NCBI GenBank assembly: GCA_902793875.1
Contig: CADBFL010000032.1
Location: 1-12,348, forward strand
Length of the DNA stretch: 12,348 bases
Reading direction: 5' to 3'
From: an uncultured Eubacteriales bacterium
Lineage (GTDB): Bacteria; Bacillota; Clostridia; Peptostreptococcales; Anaerovoracaceae
Part shown: in pieces, positions 1-7,154 of the stretch
Layout: every line of letters begins with the position of its first letter
Numbering within the stretch: position 1 is the stretch's first letter
The notes under the pieces: model-generated
What the model was told of the DNA's origin: nothing
The model's input: the letters and a program-made list of their open reading frames with translations, nothing else
Databases searched by the model: none
Program-made: the position numbers and the translations under genes

Positions 1-748
1 ATGTCAGAAGCCGAAAGAGTCTGCGGCATGTCGCTTATATATGCGCTTATCCTTACGTTTTCGGGAGCAAAGCCTTCCGCTTCGAGTCTTTCGCTTATCT
101 CATCGTAGTAATCGTTGCCTGTGCCCCAGATGACTGTATAGCCTTTCTTGTAAGCGTACTTGCGGGCCACGGCTTCACCGATCGCATTTGTCGTGGCCGA
201 GCCGAGGCTGCCTCCGAAGACCATGATGACCAGATCGTTCTGGAATATCCCCAGAGCGTCCCTGTCGGCGTCCCTGTCTCTGTCGTAGAATTCAGCTCTG
301 ACGGGATTCCCGCTGTAGACTATGTTCCGTTCTTCGCATATCCGGCCGCCATCTTGTTCGACACGCCCGGATATCCGTTCTGCTCGTGTATGTACACAGG
401 CACTCTGAGCTTTCTTGCGGCCAGGACCACCGGAACGCTGACGAAGCTTCCCGTGCTTATGACAGCGTCGGGACGAAATTCCCTGAGTATCCTCAGAGCC
501 TCGTCCCTGCCCTTCAGGGTCCTTTTTACCGTATTGTAAAGCCTGACGGGGTTGCTCCTGTCGAGCCCCGTGGCCTCGACCTCGTAGAGCCTGTATCCGT
601 GAGCGGGTATTATTTCCCTTTCAAGAGCCTCTCCGCAGGCTATGTAGATGATCTCGCAGCCGGGATCCCTCTCCCTGAACTTGTCTCCGATGGCGAGGGC
701 CGGATAAATGTGACCTCCCGTGCATCCTCCTGTCAGAACTATCCTCAT
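1..748 (-). pseudogene. murG: MurG, frameshifted by a small internal deletion and cut by the window edge
   Basis: MurG is the membrane-associated glycosyltransferase that adds GlcNAc from UDP-GlcNAc to lipid I, giving lipid II. The N-terminal part (748-320) is typical: MRIVLTGG..TGGHIYPALAIG, then VISTGSFVSVPVVLAA and HEQNGYPGVSNKMAA. It then hits a TAG stop at 322-320. The reading continues in another frame from about 338 to the left edge, giving NIVYSGNPVRAEFYD, LVIMVFGGSLGSATTNAI, VIWGTGNDYYDEI and AYISDMPQTLSASD, all MurG landmarks in the right order. Between NKM and GNPVR there are only 47 nt, where the family normally has about 25-30 codons. About 28-43 nt (3n+1) are therefore missing, including the usual F.ES..YF segment. 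The first glycine loop reads GGCTGGH instead of GGGTGGH. The start ATG overlaps the ftsW stop by 4 nt (ATGA). The C-terminal third lies outside the window. Either a real lesion or a sequencing/assembly error could explain this; identity as murG is secure. Confidence 0.9.
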
Positions 749-1998
749 CGCCGCACCGCCTTGCGTTTTCCCTTTGAGATATTAAGGGCTATCCCGATGG
801 CTATCATGAACGACCAGATGGAAGTGCCTCCGTAGCTGATGAACGGCAGCGTGATCCCCGTGGCAGGCATCGATGATGTTACGACCGCCACGTTTATGAT
901 GACCTGGAGTCCGAGCATTACCGCTACTCCGGTCGCGAGGTAGAACCCGAGCCTGTCGCGCGCTTTCAGGGCTATCATGATGAGTCTTGTGATAAGGACT
1001 ATGTAGACGAGCATGAGGACCAGGAAGCCGATGAATCCGAGTTCCTCCCCGAGCACGGCGAGAATTAAGTCGTTCTGCGGCTCCGGCAGGTAAAGGTTCT
1101 TTGCGACGCTCCGTCCGAAGCCAAGGCCCTTGAGGCCTCCGTTGCCGAGGGCGATGAGTCCCTGGGACACCTGGTATCCGTCGCCCTGCCTGTCAGAGAA
1201 CGGGTCTGTGAAGCTCGTTATCCTCCTGTACCAGTGGTACGGCGTCTTTGCGGTGATGATATAGAAATAACCGGCTACTCCGGCCGCCGCAGGCACCGCG
1301 AGAAACAGCAGATTCAGTCCCGCGACCAGCATTATCGCACCCATGATGAATACGATTACGATGGCCGTGGACAGGTTAGGCTGCCTTACGATAAGGAAGA
1401 AGTGAGCGAGCATGACGGCAAACAGCACCGTCAGTCCCTTTAAAGTCCTTATGTTGTCAGGGTCCCTTGCCAGGAACGATGAGGTGAATACTATCATCGC
1501 GACCTTCGAGAACTCACTCGGCGTGATCCTTACTCCGAAGATGGATATCCATCTCTGGGCGTTGTTGACAGAACTTCCGATGAACATTACCAGTATCAGC
1601 AGTCCGAGGCTGGCGAGCATGATCACATCGGCAAGTTTCATGTACATGTGGTAATCGATATTGGCCGTAATAAGCAGGATCAGGAATCCCGACAGAACGA
1701 AAAGCAGCTGTCTGAAGAGATAGTATGTCGGGTCGGGATCCGATGTGTTGATAGTCTGGTAATAACCCGCGCTGAACACCATCGCGACCCCGAAAAAAGA
1801 GAGCATGACGACGAGCACTACCACGACAAAATCGTAGCCGCTTATGACGCGGCTCAGTCCCGTCCCGAAAGATCTGGCTTCATCGGCGATCTCTTTGCCG
1901 CGTCTGCCTCTCCTCTCGCGCCTCGCAGCCTTTCTCATCGCGGCTTTTTCGGCTCTGTCCGCCTTTTTCTTTTTTACCTCAGCAGCTCTTTCAGACAT
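745..1998 (-). CDS. ftsW: FtsW/RodA/SpoVE-family septal peptidoglycan polymerase
   Basis: A SEDS glycosyltransferase that polymerises lipid II at the septum together with a class B PBP. The 417 residues have a very basic cytoplasmic tail (about residues 1-50, rich in K and R), then about ten hydrophobic segments. Family landmarks are NNAQRWI (145-151), QPNLSTA (206-212, usually QPDLGT), PFSDRQGDGYQVSQGLIALG (266-285), PEPQNDLILAVLGEELGFIG (305-324) and PATGITLPFISYGGTS (378-393). The catalytic Asp is probably D310. The usual His near this position is Gln here. The ATG at 1998 overlaps the end of murD by 25 nt, and the AAGGA just before it leaves no spacing, so translation is probably coupled to murD. 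A second in-frame ATG at 1938 would give a shorter tail. Its stop overlaps the murG start. The pairing with the PASTA PBP upstream is that of an FtsW-PBP2b/SpoVE-SpoVD pair. Division versus sporulation role cannot be decided here. Confidence 0.93.
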   Translation of the reverse strand: MSERAAEVKKKKADRAEKAAMRKAARRERRGRRGKEIADEARSFGTGLSRVISGYDFVVVVLVVMLSFFGVAMVFSAGYYQTINTSDPDPTYYLFRQLLFVLSGFLILLITANIDYHMYMKLADVIMLASLGLLILVMFIGSSVNNAQRWISIFGVRITPSEFSKVAMIVFTSSFLARDPDNIRTLKGLTVLFAVMLAHFFLIVRQPNLSTAIVIVFIMGAIMLVAGLNLLFLAVPAAAGVAGYFYIITAKTPYHWYRRITSFTDPFSDRQGDGYQVSQGLIALGNGGLKGLGFGRSVAKNLYLPEPQNDLILAVLGEELGFIGFLVLMLVYIVLITRLIMIALKARDRLGFYLATGVAVMLGLQVIINVAVVTSSMPATGITLPFISYGGTSIWSFMIAIGIALNISKGKRKAVRR

Positions 1999-3359
1999 TC
2001 CTTGAAGTGTTTGCCTCTCTGTTCAAAATTATCGTACATATCCCAGCTCGCGCATGCAGGCGACAGCAGCACCCTGTCTCCGGGCTCCGCCAGCTCGGCG
2101 GCCCTGCGCACGCATTCAGGCATGTCCTTGCATCTGTGTATGTTATCGAAGCCGTGGGCGCGCGCGCATTCCTCTATGATCCCGGCGTCTCTTCCGAGCA
2201 GTATGAGCTCTTTGACCGAACCGCTGAAGTGTTCGGCCAGTTCGCTGAAATCCTGCCCCTTGCCGTCTCCTCCGGCTATGAGGATGATCCTGTCACTGAG
2301 AGCCTTGAGAGCGATGACTGCCGCATCTACGTTCGTCCCCTTCGAGTCGTTGTAGTAGTCGACTCCGTCTATCGTCCCGCAGAACTCTATCCTGTGCTCA
2401 ACTCCTCCGAACGCCTTCACGGCTCCGGATATCACATCGGGGCTTATCCCCGCGAAGAAGCAGATCGCAGACGCGGCAAGTATGTTCTCGACATTATGAT
2501 CGCCTATTATCTGAACGTCCGATCTGTCGCAGATGACATGTCTACCGCCCCCGGCATCCTTTACCGTGATCTTCGTCTCGTCGAGGAAGGCTCCGTATTC
2601 AGGCTCGCTCTTCATGCTGAAAGGGATCACTCTTGCGTCAGTGTACTTCGAAAGCGCGAAAGCGAGTTCGTCATCCATGTTTATGACGAGGCAGTCCTCC
2701 GGGCCCTGGTTTTCGGCTATCTTCGCCTTTGTACGGCCGTAGTTCTCCATCGTGCCGTGCCTGTTGAGATGGTCAGGCGTAAGATTGAGGATGGCCGATA
2801 CCACCGGCCTGAAATCCACCGTGGTCTCGAGCTGGAACGATGATACTTCCGTGATCAGCCAGTCGTCCGGGGATGTCCCCATCGATGCCGTCACGACCGG
2901 ATTTCCTATATTTCCCACAACGGACGTATTTTTGCCCGAGGCCTCGAATATCTCGCCCACGAGCGTAGTCGTGGTTGTCTTTCCGTTCGTTCCCGTAATG
3001 GCGATGAAGCTGCCTTCTCCGAGCCTGTACGCGAGCTCGAGCTCGCCTATTATCTCGACTCCGCTGCCGCGCGCCTCGCTGACGAATCCGATGTCCACAG
3101 GAACCCCCGGGCTCATCACGATCATGTCGTAGGCGCTCATGTCAGAAGGCTCTGTGCCGAGCCACGCCTTTATGTTGTTATTCTGCATGTGACGGAGAAA
3201 CTGCGTGTCCAGCCTGTCGGCCGTGGACGAATCCTGTACGCTGACGACGGCGCCGCATTCGCAGAGCGCTTTTACCGCAGCCTTTCCGGATTTTCCGAGA
3301 CCTACCACGAGCACTCTTTTTCCGTTCAGTTTCTGTCTGTAATCTTCTCCTCTTTTCAT
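1974..3359 (-). CDS. murD: UDP-N-acetylmuramoyl-L-alanine--D-glutamate ligase (MurD)
   Basis: Cytoplasmic ATP-dependent ligase that adds D-Glu to UDP-MurNAc-L-Ala. Counting from Met at 3359 (461 residues), it has an N-terminal Rossmann domain with VLVVGLGKSGKAA (16-28), the ATP P-loop GTNGKTTTTTL (123-133), LNLTPDHLNRHGTMENY with the nearby carbamylated-Lys candidate in GRTKAKI (about 211), the Mur signature YYNDSKGTNVDA (335-346), and the C-terminal MurD motif SPACASWDMYDNFEQRG (433-449). Length is normal. Start choice: an ATG at 3368 would add three residues (MLH), but the AAGGGA at 3374-3369 touches that codon directly and lies 9 nt from the ATG at 3359, so 3359 is preferred. The gene follows mraY by 15 nt and overlaps ftsW by 25 nt, fitting one polycistronic unit. 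Confidence 0.95.
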   Translation of the reverse strand: MKRGEDYRQKLNGKRVLVVGLGKSGKAAVKALCECGAVVSVQDSSTADRLDTQFLRHMQNNNIKAWLGTEPSDMSAYDMIVMSPGVPVDIGFVSEARGSGVEIIGELELAYRLGEGSFIAITGTNGKTTTTTLVGEIFEASGKNTSVVGNIGNPVVTASMGTSPDDWLITEVSSFQLETTVDFRPVVSAILNLTPDHLNRHGTMENYGRTKAKIAENQGPEDCLVINMDDELAFALSKYTDARVIPFSMKSEPEYGAFLDETKITVKDAGGGRHVICDRSDVQIIGDHNVENILAASAICFFAGISPDVISGAVKAFGGVEHRIEFCGTIDGVDYYNDSKGTNVDAAVIALKALSDRIILIAGGDGKGQDFSELAEHFSGSVKELILLGRDAGIIEECARAHGFDNIHRCKDMPECVRRAAELAEPGDRVLLSPACASWDMYDNFEQRGKHFKECLKELLR

Positions 3360-3368
3360 ATGTAACAT

Positions 3369-3374
3369 TCCCTT
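3369..3374 (-). promoter_or_regulatory. Shine-Dalgarno site deciding the murD start
   Basis: AAGGGA on the minus strand lies immediately after the mraY stop codon (3377-3375). It directly abuts the first candidate ATG (3368) but sits 9 nt from the second (3359), which favours the second as the real murD start. Confidence 0.6.
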
Positions 3375-4361
3375 CTATATGACTGACAGCACGGCGATGA
3401 CGCAGCACACGAAGGTGAACAGGCAGAACATCCTGACCACCTTTGTCTCATGCCATCCGCCGAGTTCGAAGTGATGGTGTATGGGAGCCATCCTGAAAAC
3501 TCTTTTGCCGCCGGTTTTTTTAAAGTATGTGACCTGTATGATCACCGAAAGCGCTTCTATCACGTAGATCATGCCGGCTATCGGAAGGACCCACTCCATG
3601 TGGCCGACTATGGCCATGGCAGACAGGACTCCGCCGAGAGCCATCGAGCCGGTATCGCCCATGAATATCCGCGCCGGATAGTGATTATACACCAGGAATC
3701 CCAGAGTCGCGCCGAACACGGCCTGTCCCGCAACAGCCATCGGCTCGCTGCCGGAACCGGCGATCATGCCGATCACGGCGAAGGCGCAGGCGACTATCGA
3801 AGATGTGCTCGCTGCGAGTCCGTCGAGTCCGTCGGTGAGATTCACCGCATTGGCCATCGCGACCTCAATGAAGATGATGAACGGGATATACAGCCATCCC
3901 ATGTCGACTGTAACGCGGACGAACGGGATGAGTACCTTCGTGCCCTCCGTGAGCATCATGAACACCGCCAGAGCCGCGCCGAACAGCACCTGAAGCAGAA
4001 GCTTCTGTTTCGGGGTCAGCCCCTCGTTCTGCTTCTTCGCTATCTTGTTGTAATCGTCTATGAATCCCACAGCGCCGAACGCATACATGCTGAGCAGTAT
4101 GGCGATCTTTGGCAGGGCCCTGCTGCCCGGCATGAACATGCTTATCACCATGGCGGCGGTGACGCCGGCAGCCATCGCGATACCTCCCATGGTAGGAGTT
4201 CCCGCCTTGCTCAGGTGAGCTTCTGGCCCTTCCTCTCTTATGAACTGCCCGAACTGCTTTTTTCTGAGCAGAGGTATCATCCTGGAAGTTACCAGCATGG
4301 ATACGGCGAACGCCGCCGCGGCTATGAATGCGTATGCTGCTGCTCCGTGTCCTTTTATCAT
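3375..4361 (-). CDS. mraY: Phospho-MurNAc-pentapeptide transferase (MraY)
   Basis: Polytopic membrane enzyme that transfers phospho-MurNAc-pentapeptide from UDP to undecaprenyl phosphate, making lipid I. The 328 residues show about ten hydrophobic segments and the full set of family motifs: SKAGTPTMGG (51-60), the Mg2+/catalytic FIDDYNK with DDY at 102-104, NLTDGLDGLA (174-183), the active-site MGDTGS (234-239) and PIHHHFELGGW (293-303). Length is usual. The start is the first ATG after the pbpB stop; the nearest purine-rich site (GGGAG) is about 12 nt away, a little far, with AGAAG immediately before the ATG. There are only 32 nt between the pbpB stop and this start, so murE and murF, which often lie here in Bacillota, are absent. 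Neighbours murD, ftsW and murG act in the same pathway. Confidence 0.96.
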   Translation of the reverse strand: MIKGHGAAAYAFIAAAAFAVSMLVTSRMIPLLRKKQFGQFIREEGPEAHLSKAGTPTMGGIAMAAGVTAAMVISMFMPGSRALPKIAILLSMYAFGAVGFIDDYNKIAKKQNEGLTPKQKLLLQVLFGAALAVFMMLTEGTKVLIPFVRVTVDMGWLYIPFIIFIEVAMANAVNLTDGLDGLAASTSSIVACAFAVIGMIAGSGSEPMAVAGQAVFGATLGFLVYNHYPARIFMGDTGSMALGGVLSAMAIVGHMEWVLPIAGMIYVIEALSVIIQVTYFKKTGGKRVFRMAPIHHHFELGGWHETKVVRMFCLFTFVCCVIAVLSVI

Positions 4362-4387
4362 CTTCTGTCTTATCTCCCGGGTCCTGT

Positions 4388-4396
4388 ATTATATCA
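4388..4396 (-). promoter_or_regulatory. Possible extended -10 promoter for mraY overlapping the pbpB stop
   Basis: The minus strand reads TGATATAAT, a TGN-TATAAT extended -10 element in which the TGA is also the pbpB stop codon. It lies about 27 nt upstream of the mraY ATG. No convincing -35 hexamer is visible 16-18 bp upstream, so it is only a candidate internal promoter and may be chance. Confidence 0.3.
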
Positions 4397-6583
4397 TTCG
4401 CTGTATATGTATACCGTCGAGCTCTCATCCACCATTGAGCCTGCCTTCGGATACTGGTCGACCACCACGAACGACTGGCCTTCCGAGCTTTCAGGCATTA
4501 CCATGCATTTGAGGCCGCTGTATCTGATGTTCCTTTCGGCGTCAGAGCTGTCCATTCCGGTGACATCCGGCACGCTGACCTGTTTTTCTTTTGTCGCTTC
4601 TTCTTCGCTCTTGGTGTAGATCGGATCCACGCCGAGGTACTTGAGGGATTTCTCCATGACCTCTTTGACTATAGGTCCGGCAGCGGAAGCTCCGTACTGG
4701 GCCTTAGTCGGCTTGTAGACTATGACTGCCATGGATATCTGCGGGTCATCCATCGGAGCCATCGCCACAAAGGATGCGTTCGTTGCATCGCTGTATGTGG
4801 TTCCGGATACGCGGTTGGCCGTACCGGTCTTGCCTCCTACCCTGTATCCCGGCACATATGCGGTAGTGCCTCCTGCCTCCTCATCCGAGACATAGTACTC
4901 CATTATGTCGCAGAGCTTGTCTGCGGTGGCCTCCGACACGACCTGCCTGACCCTGACGTCTTCCATCTCCTGCACGGTATTGCCGTCCTCGTCGACTATC
5001 TTCTTTACGGTCTTGGGCTTCATCAGCACGCCTCCGTTGCCGAAGCAGTTGACTGCGCACAGCAGCTGGAGCGGTGTTATCGCAATGCCCTGCCCGTATC
5101 CCGTGGTCGCAAGGTCGACATCCGACATGGTCTCCGGATCCTTTACCATGGAATAGCCCTCGCCCGGAAGGTCGACGCCGGTCTGGTCTTTCATTCCGAA
5201 CAGATCTATGTAGTTGTAGAACGTAGGGCCTCCCATGTCCAGCGCCACCTGGGCGAGCGCAGGGTTGCATGAATGTCCGACCGCCGTCTTGAGGCTCTGC
5301 CAGCCGTGATTGCCCAGGCAGTTCAGGGTCCAGCCGTCCACGTATATGCTCCCGTCGCAGTAGTATCTGGAGCTGTCATCGGCAGTGCCGGCTTCAAGGG
5401 CGGACGCAGCCGAAATGAGTTTGAAGGTCGATCCGGGCTCGTAGATATCGCTTACTCCCGTGATAGTCCACATCCTGCTCAGATAGTCCGATTGTTCTTC
5501 ATCGGTCATCTTTTCGAACTCTTCCTTCTCTGAAGGATCCGACGGCACTGACGGATCGTTTGGATCGTATTCAGGCATCGTCGCCATCGCGAGTATATCG
5601 CCGGTCCTCGGATTCATCACTATGCAGGTGATAGCTTCCGCCCCGGTATCTTCCATTCCCTCCTCGAGCGCATCCTCCACGAAGTGCTGTATGACCGAAT
5701 CGATGGTCGTGACTATGCTGTTGCCGTTCTGAGGTCTGTAGTATCTGGTCCTGCTGTTGGGCAGCGTATCTCCGTTGCTGTCAGTAGTCCTCACCGTTCT
5801 TCCCTTGACGCCGGCGAGAGTAGAATTGTATTCGTACTCCAGACCCGAGCGTCCGGTGTTTTCGGAATTTACTCCCCCGAGTATCTGCGCGGCAAACGCT
5901 CCGTTAGGATAATAGCGGGCGGCCTTTGTCTTGACGGTGACATTGGTGCCGAATTCCTTTTCCGCCTCTTCGACCTGTTCTTTCTTCAGACCGTCGGCCA
6001 GGAGGACGAGGTTCTCTTCGCCCTCAAGAAGTTTCTTTATGTCTTCTCTTTCCTTTCCCGTGATCCTGGCGAGCTTCGTCAGAGTCTTTCCTCTGTCTGT
6101 GACGCTGATGTTCTCGTCCTTGTACAGATACTGCGTGTACGCATAAAGCTCGTACTCGGTAACGGTCTCGGCAAGCGTAGTCATCTGCGCGTCGTATATG
6201 GAGCCCCTGACAGGATCGATCTCGGTGTCGACCTTCTGCATCTCGGCAGCCATGGTAGCGAGCTCATCGGCCCTGTATATCTGCCAGTATCCCATGCGAA
6301 GTATGAGCGCGCTCATGCAGATCATGATAAAAGCAAAACCCGCCGCAAGTCTGTTGCGGTTTTTTGCGCTCACGCGGTCCGCATTTGTTTTTTCGTAGAG
6401 CTGAATGCGTTTCTTCTGGGTTTTTTTGCTCTTTTTTGCCCCTTTGCGGCCGCTTTTCTCTTCTTTTTTGCCCCCGGACTTCCGGGATCCGGCCTCTTCC
6501 GTATTTCTGACGCGTTCGGCTTCGGCATCCCTTCTTTCCCGGTTTTTCTTTTTCAGTTTTTCCCGTTTTTTATCAGCCTTCAT
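4394..6583 (-). CDS. Class B penicillin-binding protein with C-terminal PASTA domain (PbpB/SpoVD-like)
   Basis: D,D-transpeptidase that crosslinks septal peptidoglycan, working with the FtsW-type polymerase. The 729 residues comprise a long Lys/Arg-rich cytoplasmic tail (1-75), one membrane anchor (about 79-98), a dimerisation domain starting near VDTEIDPVRGSIYD (118-131), and the transpeptidase domain. Active-site motifs are STFK (Ser385, Lys388), SCN (438-440) and KTGT (585-588). A single PASTA domain (about 668-729; VPDVTGMDSSDAERNI, then VVVDQYPKAGSMV) ends the protein, as in SpoVD and many clostridial division PBPs. The start ATG has a GGA-type ribosome binding site 6 nt upstream. The gene has its own near-consensus promoter and is cut off from ftsL by a strong terminator. 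Whether it is the vegetative division PBP or a sporulation paralogue cannot be settled here, but its place after mraZ-rsmH-ftsL supports the main division role. Confidence 0.93.
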   Translation of the reverse strand: MKADKKREKLKKKNRERRDAEAERVRNTEEAGSRKSGGKKEEKSGRKGAKKSKKTQKKRIQLYEKTNADRVSAKNRNRLAAGFAFIMICMSALILRMGYWQIYRADELATMAAEMQKVDTEIDPVRGSIYDAQMTTLAETVTEYELYAYTQYLYKDENISVTDRGKTLTKLARITGKEREDIKKLLEGEENLVLLADGLKKEQVEEAEKEFGTNVTVKTKAARYYPNGAFAAQILGGVNSENTGRSGLEYEYNSTLAGVKGRTVRTTDSNGDTLPNSRTRYYRPQNGNSIVTTIDSVIQHFVEDALEEGMEDTGAEAITCIVMNPRTGDILAMATMPEYDPNDPSVPSDPSEKEEFEKMTDEEQSDYLSRMWTITGVSDIYEPGSTFKLISAASALEAGTADDSSRYYCDGSIYVDGWTLNCLGNHGWQSLKTAVGHSCNPALAQVALDMGGPTFYNYIDLFGMKDQTGVDLPGEGYSMVKDPETMSDVDLATTGYGQGIAITPLQLLCAVNCFGNGGVLMKPKTVKKIVDEDGNTVQEMEDVRVRQVVSEATADKLCDIMEYYVSDEEAGGTTAYVPGYRVGGKTGTANRVSGTTYSDATNASFVAMAPMDDPQISMAVIVYKPTKAQYGASAAGPIVKEVMEKSLKYLGVDPIYTKSEEEATKEKQVSVPDVTGMDSSDAERNIRYSGLKCMVMPESSEGQSFVVVDQYPKAGSMVDESSTVYIYSE

Positions 6584-6616
6584 CTTATTTCCGTCAGGGC
6601 ATACACATACGGATAC

Positions 6617-6645
6617 ATTATACTACATCTTGTATTCGCTTTCAA
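6617..6645 (-). promoter_or_regulatory. Strong sigma-A-type promoter for pbpB and the downstream mur genes
   Basis: On the minus strand, TTGAAA (6645-6640) and TATAAT (6622-6617) are separated by exactly 17 bp. This is a near-consensus housekeeping promoter. The predicted start of transcription is near 6610, giving a leader of about 26 nt to the pbpB ATG at 6583. It lies directly downstream of the terminator at 6720-6685. Confidence 0.8.
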
Positions 6646-6684
6646 AGCGCGCTACAGTATTTAGTCAGATACAATCTCTCCCGG

Positions 6685-6720
6685 AAAAAAACGCCACCGA
6701 GCCGTTTCCGGGTCAGTGGC
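6685..6720 (-). terminator. Strong rho-independent terminator after ftsL
   Basis: On the minus strand GCCACTGA pairs with TCGGTGGC (8 bp, one G-T wobble). After one C-C mismatch the stem continues as CCG/CGG closed by a GAAA tetraloop, and is followed by G and seven Ts. The plus strand has no T tract, so it acts in the minus direction only. It ends the mraZ-rsmH-ftsL transcript. Confidence 0.85.
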
Positions 6721-6730
6721 CTCTTATCGC

Positions 6731-6746
6731 TTAGCCGTCCGGCTAA
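6731..6746 (-). other. Hairpin enclosing the ftsL stop codon
   Basis: TTAGCC and GGCTAA form a 6-bp stem with a 4-nt loop; the ftsL TAG stop (6745-6743) sits in the stem. There is no T tract. It lies 10 nt before the strong terminator and could protect the 3' end or be incidental. Confidence 0.4.
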
Positions 6747-7120
6747 TTGTATGCTTCGTTCCTTATGGCATCCGCAAGCCCTTTGTCGCTTTCGTCATCA
6801 TCACCGTCCCCGAGCCTGATGCAGTTTTCAGGAGTCGGATATACCATCCCGTAATCCTCCGTCGCAACCTTTTCGATCCTGGTGACTTTTGTTTCCTCGA
6901 CTATCTGGCTGTTGAGGGAATCGATCTCGGCCTGTATGTACGCGTTCTCTTCGGCGAGCACATTGTTCTCGTGCTGGATTATCGCTGCGTACGATCTCAT
7001 TCCGATCAGCACGAACACACCAAGCATGAATACCGCGAGCAGCTTGATCACGCTTTTTCTGTCCGCTCTTATCCCGGCAGCGCGTATTATACTGTTTCTG
7101 ATCCTTTCTTCCCTTGACAT
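6743..7120 (-). CDS. FtsL/DivIC-like septum-formation protein
   Basis: A small bitopic membrane protein of the divisome that, with DivIB/FtsQ-type partners, helps activate the FtsW-PBP pair. The 125 residues show a basic cytoplasmic N-terminus (1-24), one membrane helix (about 25-43) and an extracytoplasmic coiled coil (about 45-80, ENNVLAEENAYIQAEIDSLN). A short segment GMVYPTPENCI (91-101) matches the place where FtsL-type proteins carry a Gly-Met/Pro motif. The tail is acidic (GDGDDDESD). Sequence conservation in this family is low, so the call rests on size, topology and position between rsmH and the PBP. The start has a GGGGG stretch 8 nt upstream and lies 34 nt after rsmH. Transcription most likely ends just downstream. 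Confidence 0.78.
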   Translation of the reverse strand: MSREERIRNSIIRAAGIRADRKSVIKLLAVFMLGVFVLIGMRSYAAIIQHENNVLAEENAYIQAEIDSLNSQIVEETKVTRIEKVATEDYGMVYPTPENCIRLGDGDDDESDKGLADAIRNEAYN

Positions 7121-7154
7121 CTTTGCATCCCCCGAAACATCCGATGTGTGTGTT

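Noticed and set aside
320..340. Programmed ribosomal frameshift in murG
   Set aside because: There is no slippery heptamer or nearby stem-loop, and a frameshift would not restore the roughly 10-14 residues missing at the junction.
2007..2843. 278-codon open frame on the plus strand
   Set aside because: Antisense to murD, which carries all catalytic motifs.
3450..4619. 389-codon open frame on the plus strand
   Set aside because: It is antisense to mraY and the end of pbpB, whose motifs are complete. The product is rich in His, Arg and Ser with no recognisable domain.
5684..6664. 326-codon open frame on the plus strand
   Set aside because: Antisense to the PBP gene; its hydrophobic Phe-rich stretch is just the complement of the Lys-rich tail codons.
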